DNA from: Mesorhizobium sp. WSM4306
GTDB taxonomy: Bacteria > Pseudomonadota > Alphaproteobacteria > Rhizobiales > Rhizobiaceae
Length of the DNA: 43,676 nucleotides
Direction of reading: 5' to 3'
Assembly: GCF_007003975.1 (NCBI RefSeq)
Contig: NZ_VFTC01000042.1
Location: 1-43,676, forward strand
Shown piece by piece: positions 16,620 to 26,458 of the stretch. Positions within the stretch are counted from its first letter, which is position 1, and each line of letters begins with the position of its first letter. Made by a program: the position numbers and the translations under genes. Under the pieces are notes generated by a model. The model did no database searches and was not told the origin of the DNA. It saw only the letters and a program-made list of their open reading frames with translations.

Positions 16620-16840
16620 AAGACTGCGAGGCGCCTTTCTATACGCTTGGGCTGCTGACCACTCGCATCGCGCCGGGCTATAACCACATCACATCAAACA
16701 CCGGTGCAGCGATCATCGGCTGGTTCGGCACCGCCACACAACAGCGCGGTTCCGCGGCCAGACCTTTGCGCTAGGAAGGCACAAGGTGGCACAGTTCTGC
16801 TCGATGTGCGGGCCGAAATTCTGTTCCATGCGTATTACCC
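16620..16840 (+). pseudogene. thiC remnant
   Basis: Two blocks of decayed thiC on the plus strand. The first (about 16624-16735) reads [20 protein letters not shown] then HITSNTGAAIIGWFGTA. It matches residues encoded at 25908-26014 of the intact thiC downstream ([20 protein letters not shown]). After a deletion the second block (about 16755-16840) reads HKVAQFCSMCGPKFCSMRI, the [4Fe-4S] CX2CX4C region. No start, no N-terminus, and shifted frames. The remaining parts of the 16164-17157 gap show no gene. Confidence 0.85.
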
Positions 16841-17157
16841 CAGCGATCGAAATCCTCTAGCGACAGCTGCTGAACGTTGGCTTACGCGATACCTCCGACC
16901 ATTAATGTTCAATCGGGGAGGGGACGTGAAATGCAATGGGCACATCAAATTGTCATTCCCAGAGCAATAGTTGCGTGCGGGGTTCAGAATCTGCAGGCAC
17001 CGGCGGTCACCGCTTCCTGGCTATGAACGTAGGGGCTTCTAAGATGATCAGTGTTTCTTAAACGCGATCCACATGATAGCCGCGCAAAGTCAGATTGCAG
17101 GGCCAAGTCAACCGGCGTTATGGGATTTTGGCTCCTGGAGCCGTGGCTCAAAACAGT

Positions 17158-18099
17158 TTAGCGCGTCGGCACCGGATGGTCGCCGCGGTAGTCGTAGAAG
17201 CCGCGCCCGGTCTTGCGGCCAAGCCAGCCGGCTTCGACATATTTCACCAGCAGTGGACAGGGGCAGTATTTCGAATCCGACAGGCCCTCATGCAGCACCT
17301 GCATGATCGACAGGCACGTATCCAAGCCGATGAAATCGGCCAGCTGCAGCGGTCCCATCGGATGATTGGCGCCAAGCTTCATGGCGGCATCGATGGCGTC
17401 GACCGAGCCGACGCCCTCGTAGAGCGTGTAGATCGCCTCGTTGATCATCGGCAGCAGGATGCGATTGACAATGAAGGCCGGAAAATCCTCGGAGACGGTG
17501 ATCGTCTTGTCGAGCTGCTTCACATAGTTCTTGGCTGCCTCGAAGGTCTGGTCCTCGGTGGCGATGCCGCGCACCAGTTCAACCAGCTTCATCAGCGGCA
17601 CCGGGTTCATGAAATGTATGCCGATAAAGCGCTCGGGACGGTCGGTCTGCGCGGCCAGGCGGGTGATCGAAATCGACGACGTGTTGGTCGCCAGGATCGC
17701 CTCGGGGTTTAACTGCGGGCAGAGCTGGGCATAGATCTTGCGCTTGACCGTCTCGTCCTCGGTCGCCGCTTCGATCACCAGATCGGCACCGGCGAGATCG
17801 GCCATGGCGGGAGCCGCCGAAATGCGCGCCATCGCATCGTTGCGCAGCTTTTCATCAAGCTTGCCAGAGCCCACCTGGCGCGCCATGTTGCCGCTAATGG
17901 TAGCGATGCCCTTCTCGATGCGCTCGGGCGAAATGTCGTAAACCAGCACCTTGTAGCCCGCCAGCGCCGATACGTGGGCGATACCGGCCCCCATTTGACC
18001 CGCACCGATTATGCCGATCTTTTTGTCATTGCTGCCATCCCATCTTGTTCCGAGCGGATCCAGGTGTTCATTCAAGAACCAGTCGTCGTATTTCGCCAT
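17158..18099 (-). CDS. 3-hydroxybutyryl-CoA dehydrogenase (3-hydroxyacyl-CoA dehydrogenase family)
   Basis: A 313-residue protein with the NAD-binding motif KIGIIGAGQMGAGIAHVSAL and the catalytic His-Glu pair in ERFIGIHFMNPVPLMKLVEL. It also has SEDFPAFIVNRILLPMINEA, the C-terminal dimerisation domain (GANHPMGPLQLADFIGLDT) and GRGFYDY. It interconverts acetoacetyl-CoA and 3-hydroxybutyryl-CoA. Lying 16 bp after citrate synthase, it is probably cotranscribed with it and links acetyl-CoA metabolism or poly-hydroxybutyrate turnover to the glyoxylate-generating genes. The ATG at 18099 is preferred over an upstream TTG (18111) because AGGGG lies before it. Confidence 0.88.
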   Translation of the reverse strand: MAKYDDWFLNEHLDPLGTRWDGSNDKKIGIIGAGQMGAGIAHVSALAGYKVLVYDISPERIEKGIATISGNMARQVGSGKLDEKLRNDAMARISAAPAMADLAGADLVIEAATEDETVKRKIYAQLCPQLNPEAILATNTSSISITRLAAQTDRPERFIGIHFMNPVPLMKLVELVRGIATEDQTFEAAKNYVKQLDKTITVSEDFPAFIVNRILLPMINEAIYTLYEGVGSVDAIDAAMKLGANHPMGPLQLADFIGLDTCLSIMQVLHEGLSDSKYCPCPLLVKYVEAGWLGRKTGRGFYDYRGDHPVPTR

Positions 18100-18115
18100 G
18101 ACAAGACCCAAGCCC

Positions 18116-19414
18116 CTAGGTTGCTACGCGGTCCGGCATAGCAACATACTCGCGCCTTCTGGCGCCGGTATACAGCTGGCGCGGACGGCCGATCTTCTGG
18201 TGCGGATCCTCGATCATTTCCTTCCACTGCGCGATCCAGCCGACGGTGCGGGCGACCGCGAACAGCACGGTGAACATGGTGGTGGGAAAGCCCAGCGCCT
18301 TCAGCGTGATGCCGGAATAGAAGTCGACGTTCGGATAGAGCTTCTTCTCGATGAAGTAGGAATCGGTCAGCGCGATCTTTTCCAGCTCCATGGCGATGTC
18401 GAGCAGCGGATCATCCTTGATGCCAAGTTCGCCCAGCACCTCATGCGCGGTCTTCTGCATGATTTTCGCGCGAGGATCGTAGTTCTTGTAGACGCGGTGG
18501 CCAAAGCCCATCAGCCGGAAGGGGTCGTTCTTGTCCTTGGCGCGGGCGATGAATTCCGGGATGTTGTCGACATGGCCGATCTCACCCAGCATGTTGAGCG
18601 CCGCCTCGTTGGCGCCGCCATGCGCCGGGCCCCACAGGCAGGCTATGCCTGCAGCAATGCAGGCGAACGGGTTGGCGCCCGACGAACCGGCGAGCCGCAC
18701 CGTCGAGGTCGAGGCGTTCTGCTCGTGGTCGGCATGCAGGATGAAGATACGCTCCATGGCGCGCGCCAGCACCGGGTTGATCTTGTATTCCTCGCACGGC
18801 ACCGCAAAGCACATGTGCAGGAAGTTGGCGGCGAAATTCAGCTCGTTCTTCGGGTAAATGAAGGGCTGGCCGATATGGTATTTATAGGCCATGGCCGCGA
18901 TCGTCGGCATTTTGGCGATCAGCCGCATCGAGGCGACCATGCGCTGATACGGGTCCGAAATGTCGGTGGAGTCGTGATAGAAGGCCGACAGCGCGCCGAC
19001 CACGCCGCACATCACAGCCATCGGATGCGCGTCGCGGCGGAAGCCGGTGAAGAAGCGCGACATCTGCTCATGCACCATGGTGTGGTGCGTCAGGCGATAT
19101 TCGAAATTGTCCCGCTGGGCCCTGGCTGGCAACTCGCCGTAGAGCAGAAGGTAGCAGACCTCAAGGAAATCGCCATGTTCGGCAAGCTGCTCGATCGGAT
19201 AGCCGCAGTGCAGCAGAATGCCGGCATCGCCGTCGATGAAGGTGATCGCTGACTTGCAGCTTGCGGTCGACGTAAAGCCGGGATCGTAGGTGAAGGCGCC
19301 TGTTTGATCAAACAGCTTACCTATGTCTATCACGTGGGGACCCATCGTGCCCGGGTGGACATCCAGTATGCACTGGCGCCCCCCCATCTCCAAGACTGTA
19401 GTTCCCAAGTCCAT
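18116..19414 (-). CDS. gltA: Citrate synthase
   Basis: A type II citrate synthase of 432 residues from the ATG at 19414 (446 if the GTG at 19456 is used). Family motifs include PHVIDIGKLFDQTGAFTYDP, FIDGDAGILLHCGYPIEQLA, FILHADHEQNASTSTVRLAG (catalytic His), GPAHGGANEAALNML (second His) and MGFGHRVYKNYDPRAKIM, with the catalytic Asp in NVDFYSGITLKALG. It condenses acetyl-CoA with oxaloacetate. It is followed by a hydroxybutyryl-CoA dehydrogenase gene and preceded, 129 bp upstream, by isocitrate lyase. The set can turn acetyl-CoA into glyoxylate for the serine cycle. Probably a second copy beside a chromosomal gltA (inference). Confidence 0.93.
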   Translation of the reverse strand: MDLGTTVLEMGGRQCILDVHPGTMGPHVIDIGKLFDQTGAFTYDPGFTSTASCKSAITFIDGDAGILLHCGYPIEQLAEHGDFLEVCYLLLYGELPARAQRDNFEYRLTHHTMVHEQMSRFFTGFRRDAHPMAVMCGVVGALSAFYHDSTDISDPYQRMVASMRLIAKMPTIAAMAYKYHIGQPFIYPKNELNFAANFLHMCFAVPCEEYKINPVLARAMERIFILHADHEQNASTSTVRLAGSSGANPFACIAAGIACLWGPAHGGANEAALNMLGEIGHVDNIPEFIARAKDKNDPFRLMGFGHRVYKNYDPRAKIMQKTAHEVLGELGIKDDPLLDIAMELEKIALTDSYFIEKKLYPNVDFYSGITLKALGFPTTMFTVLFAVARTVGWIAQWKEMIEDPHQKIGRPRQLYTGARRREYVAMPDRVAT

Positions 19415-19543
19415 TGTTCGCACTCTCAATGGGAGGACGGTGGGATCGCATGACACTGAAGCCAGGCTTATAATGGCGTTGCATGAGAAAGGCTTAGGCT
19501 GGCGCTAGCTGAAGCGCCACCTAAACGACTAGCTCTCAAGCAA

Positions 19544-21136
19544 TCACGCGGCGAACTGATTCATGGTGTTGTGAATGCCGCCCGCCGTCAGCGCCGCCTC
19601 ACCAGCGAAATACTCCTTGTGGTCATCGCCCAAATCGGAGCCGGCCATGTTCTGGTGTTTGACGCAGGCTATTCCTTGACGAATTTCGCGGCGCTGCACG
19701 TTTGCCACGTATCCCAACATTGCCTGCTCGCCGAAATACTCTTTGGCGAGATTGTCAGTTGACAAAGCGGCCGTGTGGTAAGTCGGCAAAGTGATGAGAT
19801 GATGGAAAATCCCCGCGCGAGCCGCCGCATCGCGCTGGAATGTGCGGATCTTCTCGTCAGCCTCGAGGGCCAGATCTGAACTGTCGTAATCTGCGCTCAT
19901 CAGTTTCGCGCGATCGTAGGCGGCGACTTCCTTCCCCTGCGATAGCCATGCGTCAAAAACCTGCTGACGGAAGTTAAGGGTCCAGTTAAATGAGGGCGAG
20001 TTGTTGTACACGAGCTTCGCGTTGGGGATGACCTTGCGAACCCGGTCAACCATGCCTGCAATCTGCTCGACGTGTGGCTTCTCGGTTTCGATCCACAGCA
20101 AGTCAGCGCCATTTTGCAGCGCATTGACGCAGTCCAGAACACACCTGTCCTCGCCCGTGCCTTGCCGGAACTGGAAGAGGTTGGAGCGAAGTCGCTTCGG
20201 TCGAAGTATTTTGGAACCACGTGTGATGAGAACATCTCCGTTTGAAATCTCGCCATCCGCAACTTCTTCACAATCGAGAAAGGAGTTGTAGAGGTCGCCG
20301 ATGTCGCCTTCCTCGACACTGAAGGCAATCTGCTTCGTAAGTCCCGCGCCAAGAGAGTCGGTGCGCGCAACGATAATGCCGTCGTCTACCCCCAGTTCAA
20401 GGAAAGCGTACCGACAGGCGCGGATTTTGGCGACGAAATCTTCGTGCGGAACCGTGACCTTGCCGTCTTGATGGCCGCACTGCTTCTCGTCCGAGACCTG
20501 GTTCTCAATCTGAAGCGCGCACGCCCCAGCTTCGATCATTTTCTTGGCCAGAAGATAGGTGGCTTCCGTGTTACCAAACCCAGCATCGATGTCAGCAATG
20601 ATGGGCACGATGTGGGTTTGGTAGTTGTCGACTGAGTCCAGCAGCCGGCGCTCGTGTGCTGCATCGCCTCGCTCTCTTGCCTTGTCGATTTCTGTGAAGA
20701 TCATGCCAAGCTCGCGAGCATCGGCTTGGCGCAGGAATGTATACAGCTCCTCGACCAACGCAGGAACGCTGGTCTTCTCGTGCATCGACTGGTCGGGCAG
20801 CGGCCCGAACTCGGAACGAAGCGCCGCGACCATCCAGCCTGACAAATAGAGATAGCAGCGATCGGTTGACCCGAAATGCTTCTTGATTGATATGAGCTTT
20901 TGTTGCCCGATGAATCCATGCCAGCAACCAAGAGATTGGGTGTACTTGCTGGAATCTTGATCATAGGCGGTCATGTCTTTTCGCACGATAGCAGCGGTGT
21001 ACTTGGCGACGTCGAGGCCGGTCCGAAACCTGTTCTGCAGCCGCATGCGTGCGACTGCTTCCTCCGATATGCCTCGCCAATTCGCATTGGGCCGAATTAC
21101 GCTGACTGCCTCTTCGAGAGTGTTCCGGTATGACAT
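19544..21136 (-). CDS. aceA: Isocitrate lyase (long form)
   Basis: A 530-residue isocitrate lyase, which splits isocitrate into glyoxylate and succinate. It is the longer type seen in pseudomonads and some actinobacteria, not the ~430-residue enterobacterial form. Visible features are SLGCWHGFIGQQKLISIKKH, PIIADIDAGFGNTEATYLLA (metal-binding region), the active-site cysteine at about residue 220 in SDEKQCGHQDGKVTVPHED, and GIIVARTDSLGAGLTKQIAF. Later come YNNSPSFNWTLNF and VKHQNMAGSDLGDDHKEYF. Base composition is less GC-rich than in the sga operon. It is divergent from a ScfR/RamB-type regulator, the usual control partner of glyoxylate-shunt genes. With the serine-cycle genes it would complete an ICL-type serine cycle. 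Confidence 0.94.
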   Translation of the reverse strand: MSYRNTLEEAVSVIRPNANWRGISEEAVARMRLQNRFRTGLDVAKYTAAIVRKDMTAYDQDSSKYTQSLGCWHGFIGQQKLISIKKHFGSTDRCYLYLSGWMVAALRSEFGPLPDQSMHEKTSVPALVEELYTFLRQADARELGMIFTEIDKARERGDAAHERRLLDSVDNYQTHIVPIIADIDAGFGNTEATYLLAKKMIEAGACALQIENQVSDEKQCGHQDGKVTVPHEDFVAKIRACRYAFLELGVDDGIIVARTDSLGAGLTKQIAFSVEEGDIGDLYNSFLDCEEVADGEISNGDVLITRGSKILRPKRLRSNLFQFRQGTGEDRCVLDCVNALQNGADLLWIETEKPHVEQIAGMVDRVRKVIPNAKLVYNNSPSFNWTLNFRQQVFDAWLSQGKEVAAYDRAKLMSADYDSSDLALEADEKIRTFQRDAAARAGIFHHLITLPTYHTAALSTDNLAKEYFGEQAMLGYVANVQRREIRQGIACVKHQNMAGSDLGDDHKEYFAGEAALTAGGIHNTMNQFAA

Positions 21137-21219
21137 CGTCCGTGCAAGCCTTTCAATGAAAATTTCATCGTCTAGGCTAGCTAGGATTGGGGGCTATGTA
21201 GAGGGTGGTTCTTGTCACG

Positions 21220-21249
21220 CTGTAAGATTTTACAGCGATTCCTAGTAAG
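21220..21249. promoter_or_regulatory. Palindrome and shared 12-mer in the aceA-scfR intergenic region
   Basis: CGCTGTAA-GATT-TTACAGCG (21220-21239) is an 8-bp perfect inverted repeat, immediately followed by ATTCCTAGTAAG (21238-21249), the 12-mer also present before ppc. The pair lies about 85-115 bp upstream of aceA and 300 bp upstream of the divergent regulator. It is a good candidate operator for that regulator or for another activator of C2/C1 genes. Confidence 0.4.
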
Positions 21250-21547
21250 TATGTAATGTTTGTAATATCCTGTCGAGCTATCGAGGAGCGCCGTTCGGGA
21301 TAGGCGTACGGCGGATGCGCGCATCATAATGCGGTTGGGGACTGGAGACGGCTTCATCGTCTTTGCTTGCAACGGGCCAAGCCGGCAGACTCGCTCCGAC
21401 GCTATTGGCAGCCCCGGCCATCCCAAGTGCCGGGCTGCTTCGCCCAATCCGCTCTCAACTTCGTGATACCAAGGCCTTCAGACGTCCGAATCAGCGCATG
21501 GATAACATCGACTTTACAAAGAAGCGTTGTGATGTTGTAACTTCGGG

Positions 21548-22948
21548 ATGCAAAAACCCGGCGTATACCTTGGCCCCCGGTTACGGCGGCTTCGCAAAGA
21601 CCTAGGCCTGACGCAGGCAAATATCGCCACCGAAATAGGCATATCGCCATCGTACATTGCTCTGATGGAAAGAAATCAGCGACCGGTCACCGCGGAGGTG
21701 CTGATTCGTCTGGCAAAGACCTATACGATAGAGCTCTCGACCTTAATGGAGGACAAGGATCCGAGCTTGGTGGATCGGCTAAAAGCCACAATGAAGGATC
21801 CCATATTCGCCGATATTGAAATCTCGCCGGTCGAGATCGCTGATCTCTTGAGTAACTTTCCGGGTTTTGCGGATGCGATGCTCCGCCTGTATACGGCTTA
21901 CAGGAGCGAACAATTTGCTCTCGCGGATCTGCAGCAGCTACCAGGCAGCCAAGGCAACGTGGACGGCCAAACGGATCCAGTTGCTTCTGTTAGGGTATTC
22001 TTGGCAGCACACCGAAACTGCTTTCCTCAGCTAGACTCCGCTGCTGAGGAAATGGCCCTGGAAGTCAGCCATGCAGGTGGACTTGTAGCGTTTCTAAAGC
22101 ATCGACATGGGTTGAGTGTGCGACGCTTGCCGCACGACGTCATGATGGGGTCGGTTCGGCGCCTCGATCGGCACCGGAGAGAAATCCTGCTCGATGACGG
22201 ACTCGATGTAGCTAGCCAGAATTTTCAGTTAGCCCAACAGCTTGCATACCTAGAGGTCAACGACGAAATTCAGAAGACTGTTGAGGGCGCAAACCTCGTT
22301 TGCGAGGACGCCCGTCACCTCGCTCATCGCGCGTTAGCTGGGTACTTTAGTGCCGCGGTTTCTATGCCCTATGCGCAGTTTGCAAAGGCAGCCGAGAGCA
22401 AGCGATACGATGTCGAAGCCATCTCCCGGCAATTCAACACAAGCTTCGAGCAGACAGCTCATCGCCTGACTACACTGCAAAAGCCCGGCCAAGAGCGCAT
22501 ACCATTCTTCTTCATCCGCGTCGATAACGCCGGAAACGTCTCGAAGAGGCTAGATAGCGCCAATTTCCCATTTGCGCGGCACGGAGGCGGATGCCCTTTG
22601 TGGAGCTTGCATCAGGTATTCACTTCACCAAGAACGGTCGTGACCCAATGGCTGGAGTTGCCTGATGGTCAGCGCTTCTTTTCGATCGCAAGAACGGTGA
22701 GTTCGGGCGGAGGAGCTTATGCGTCCACCCGAGTGACGCGTGCTGTGGCTTTGGTCTGCGAAGCACGCCATTCCGAGCGGATGGTTTACTCTGACCAAAA
22801 TATCGCTCCTGTGTACACTCCAATCGGCATATCCTGTCGCCTTTGTCATCGGGCTACATGCTTGTCTCGCTCAGAACCGCCGATCGGGCGTAGCATATTG
22901 GCTGATGCGTTCAGACGTGCCGAAGCTCCTTTTGGCTTCTCTGACTGA
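21548..22948 (+). CDS. XRE/ScfR-family transcriptional regulator (short-chain fatty acyl sensor, RamB-like)
   Basis: A 466-residue regulator. Residues 10-65 are an XRE helix-turn-helix (LRRLRKDLGLTQANIATEIG, SPSYIALMERNQRPV). The middle is the IrrE/ImmA-like DUF955 region (HGLSVRRLP, RREILLDDGLD, FQLAQQLAYLE), although the usual HExxH zinc motif is not evident. The C-terminal DUF2083 domain ends with CRLCHRATCLSRSEPP, typical of ScfR proteins. Members such as RamB and PccR control isocitrate lyase, acetate and propionate genes in response to acyl-CoA. Divergent transcription from aceA, 411 bp away, makes aceA the likely main target (inference). A Tn3-family terminal repeat starts 17 bp after its stop codon. 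Confidence 0.85.
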   Translation: MQKPGVYLGPRLRRLRKDLGLTQANIATEIGISPSYIALMERNQRPVTAEVLIRLAKTYTIELSTLMEDKDPSLVDRLKATMKDPIFADIEISPVEIADLLSNFPGFADAMLRLYTAYRSEQFALADLQQLPGSQGNVDGQTDPVASVRVFLAAHRNCFPQLDSAAEEMALEVSHAGGLVAFLKHRHGLSVRRLPHDVMMGSVRRLDRHRREILLDDGLDVASQNFQLAQQLAYLEVNDEIQKTVEGANLVCEDARHLAHRALAGYFSAAVSMPYAQFAKAAESKRYDVEAISRQFNTSFEQTAHRLTTLQKPGQERIPFFFIRVDNAGNVSKRLDSANFPFARHGGGCPLWSLHQVFTSPRTVVTQWLELPDGQRFFSIARTVSSGGGAYASTRVTRAVALVCEARHSERMVYSDQNIAPVYTPIGISCRLCHRATCLSRSEPPIGRSILADAFRRAEAPFGFSD

Positions 22949-22964
22949 AAGCCCAGACCTATTT

Positions 22965-23002
22965 GGGGTGGGAACAAGAGCAGTGCGAAATCGTACGCTA
23001 AG
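22965..23002 (+). repeat. Tn3-family terminal inverted repeat (single end)
   Basis: A 38-bp stretch that begins GGGGTGGGAACAAG and ends TCGTACGCTAAG. The length, the leading GGGG and the terminal ACGCTAAG are the standard form of a Tn3-family IR. It is followed at 23146 by the start of a Tn3-type transposase fragment. I found no matching opposite end before the thiC region, so the transposon is truncated. Confidence 0.65.
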
Positions 23003-23145
23003 GGCGAACGGAACATGAACTATGTCGGAGCTCGAATGTGCAGCCTCCGATCTCTGTGGATTGGCACCGCCAGGCACCAGTTTTGGTTTCTTCGTCCGTC
23101 CGACTCGACAACGCTCCCGGCAGATTGGTCGCGGGGAGTCGGGCG

Positions 23146-23925
23146 ATGTCAAAAAGGAAGCTTCTCAAAGTTCATGATCGACAGAAGGTTTTCGATTTAC
23201 CAGCCGACGAGGATAGCCTGATCCGGCACTATTCGTTGTCACCGGCGGATCGTCTGGAGATTGAGCTGCGGAGGCGTGAGCATAATCGGCTCGGTTTTGC
23301 CGTTCAGCTATGTCTGATGCGATACCCTGGCCGAGTGCTGGGAGCAGAAGAGACTCCTCCCGCCATGCTCAGATATGTTGCTGACCAAATCGGCGCCGAC
23401 CCAGAAGCATTTGCGCTCTATGCACGCCGTGAAGAAACCCGTCGCGATCACACGGCGCGCCTAATGGTGTATCTGGATACGAGAAGCGCGACGGCGCAAG
23501 ATCGTCGAGCCGCCGTTGCAATGGGTGGTGCAATTCGCTGCGGTGGCACACGCATTGGCAAGGAGGGCACACTCTTCCAACCGACGGTCCTCACCCAAGT
23601 CTCCAGAGAGATGACGATTGCGCAGGACGAGACATTCGGGCCGCTGGCCCCGATCATTCGCTTCGACGATCCGGATCAGGTCGTGCACGAAGCAAATGAC
23701 ACGATCTACGGCCTCGCCGCCTACTTCTATGCCTCGAACCTGAAGCGTGTCTGGCGTGTGGCCGGGGCCCTGGAATATGGCATGGTGGGTATCAACACCG
23801 GCCGCATGTCATCGGAAGCGGCACCCTTCGGCGGCATAAAGCAGTCCGGTATTGGGCGGGAGGGTTCGCGCCATGGGCTCGAGGACTATCTTGAGATGAA
23901 GTACCTCTGCATGGGCGGCATCTGA
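23146..23925 (+). pseudogene. Chimeric ORF: Tn3-type transposase N-terminus fused to succinate-semialdehyde/aldehyde dehydrogenase C-terminus
   Basis: One uninterrupted frame made of two unrelated pieces. From the ATG at 23146 it reads MSKRKLLKVHDRQKVFDLPA, then LIRHYSLSPADRLEIELRRR and EHNRLGFAVQLCLMRYPGRV, the DUF4158 N-terminal domain of Tn3-family TnpA. Near 23515 it passes directly into the C-terminal third of an NAD(P)-aldehyde dehydrogenase: GTLFQPTVLTQVSREMTIAQ, DETFGPLAPIIRFDD, IYGLAAYFYASNLKRVWRVA, APFGGIKQSGIGREGSRHGL, MKYLCMGGI. That end is GabD-like. The dehydrogenase part lacks the catalytic Cys/Glu domain and the transposase part lacks the DDE domain, so neither activity is possible. 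The reading frame is open 108 nt further upstream. It marks a deletion junction behind an old Tn3 insertion. Confidence 0.85.
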
Positions 23926-24400
23926 AGCAATCGAGACAGACGTTCGCGCTTTCCTCGCTCAAGTTGTGACGAGGTGCACATCTACGCTGGCGGTATGATG
24001 ACTGAGGCTCGAATGACGGTCAGGCATCAGCCCCACTTGTCCGTGTGTGTCGCCACTGACGCCTCTGCCTGAGAGCTCACTGCGCTTTCGCGTGCAGCTC
24101 TCGACATAACCAACCGTCCAAATGGGAAATGACGGACACTTCGCTTCATTCTTGCCAGCCGTCCCTCAAGGGCACTGTTGCGACGGGAAGCCAGCCGCCG
24201 GGCAGATAAACGGTGGCCGATACAGTTTCTCCATTGCTTGACGAGGCGAGTACGGCCTTGGCCTTTCCGGCCTGCTCTCCGGCGGCGTGACCTGTCCTCA
24301 AGGCATGCGCTCGAGTTTTTCTGCCCGGTTAGATTGGCCACCGATCATCGCCGCCGGCCGACTGCGCTTGACAAAGCGGCGCGGGCCCGTTCAATTCGAC
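23926..24400. other. Gap between the chimeric ORF and the thi leader
   Basis: About 475 bp in which I see no gene or RNA on either strand apart from a TTGACA box at 24368-24373 that may be the thiC promoter -35. Short frames here have no recognisable similarity. Confidence 0.45.
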
Positions 24401-24404
24401 GCAT

Positions 24405-24505
24405 TCACCAGGGGAGTCCCGGCAAGGGGCTGAGATACTGCTGGCTTTCGCGGCGCAGTGACCCGTTGAACCTGATCCAGTTCATACTGGCGTAGGGACG
24501 GTGCA
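24405..24505 (+). promoter_or_regulatory. TPP riboswitch (THI box) upstream of thiC
   Basis: The conserved thi-box elements appear in order: GGGGAGTCC, GGGGCTGAGAT, GACCCGTTGAACCTGATC, then CAGTTCATACTGGCGTAGGG. These form the pyrimidine-sensing and pyrophosphate-sensing helices of the TPP aptamer. It lies about 120 nt upstream of the thiC ATG, so thiamine pyrophosphate should repress the operon, probably at translation initiation. A TTGACA box lies about 40 nt upstream (24368-24373). Confidence 0.95.
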
Positions 24506-24622
24506 AGCGCTTTGCGGGAGTTCACGCCCGAGGTCCTGTTTCCGAGCAGGTCGACCAAAGCGTCTTTTCATCCTTCCGGCACAGAACTGGGTCTCCAATG
24601 CATGAGCAAAGGAGCCTCAAAG

Positions 24623-26454
<1,832 letters not shown>

Positions 26455-26458
<4 letters not shown>

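Noticed and set aside
16788..16803. TGGCAC-N5-TGCT resembling a sigma-54 promoter
   Set aside because: It lies inside the thiC remnant and one of the key -12 bases differs; explained by the coding origin of the sequence.
16164..17157. Functional gene in the ppc upstream gap
   Set aside because: Apart from the thiC remnant only short frames without similarity are present.
18011..19252. Plus-strand ORF of 413 codons opposite citrate synthase
   Set aside because: Shadow of gltA, with no recognisable domain.
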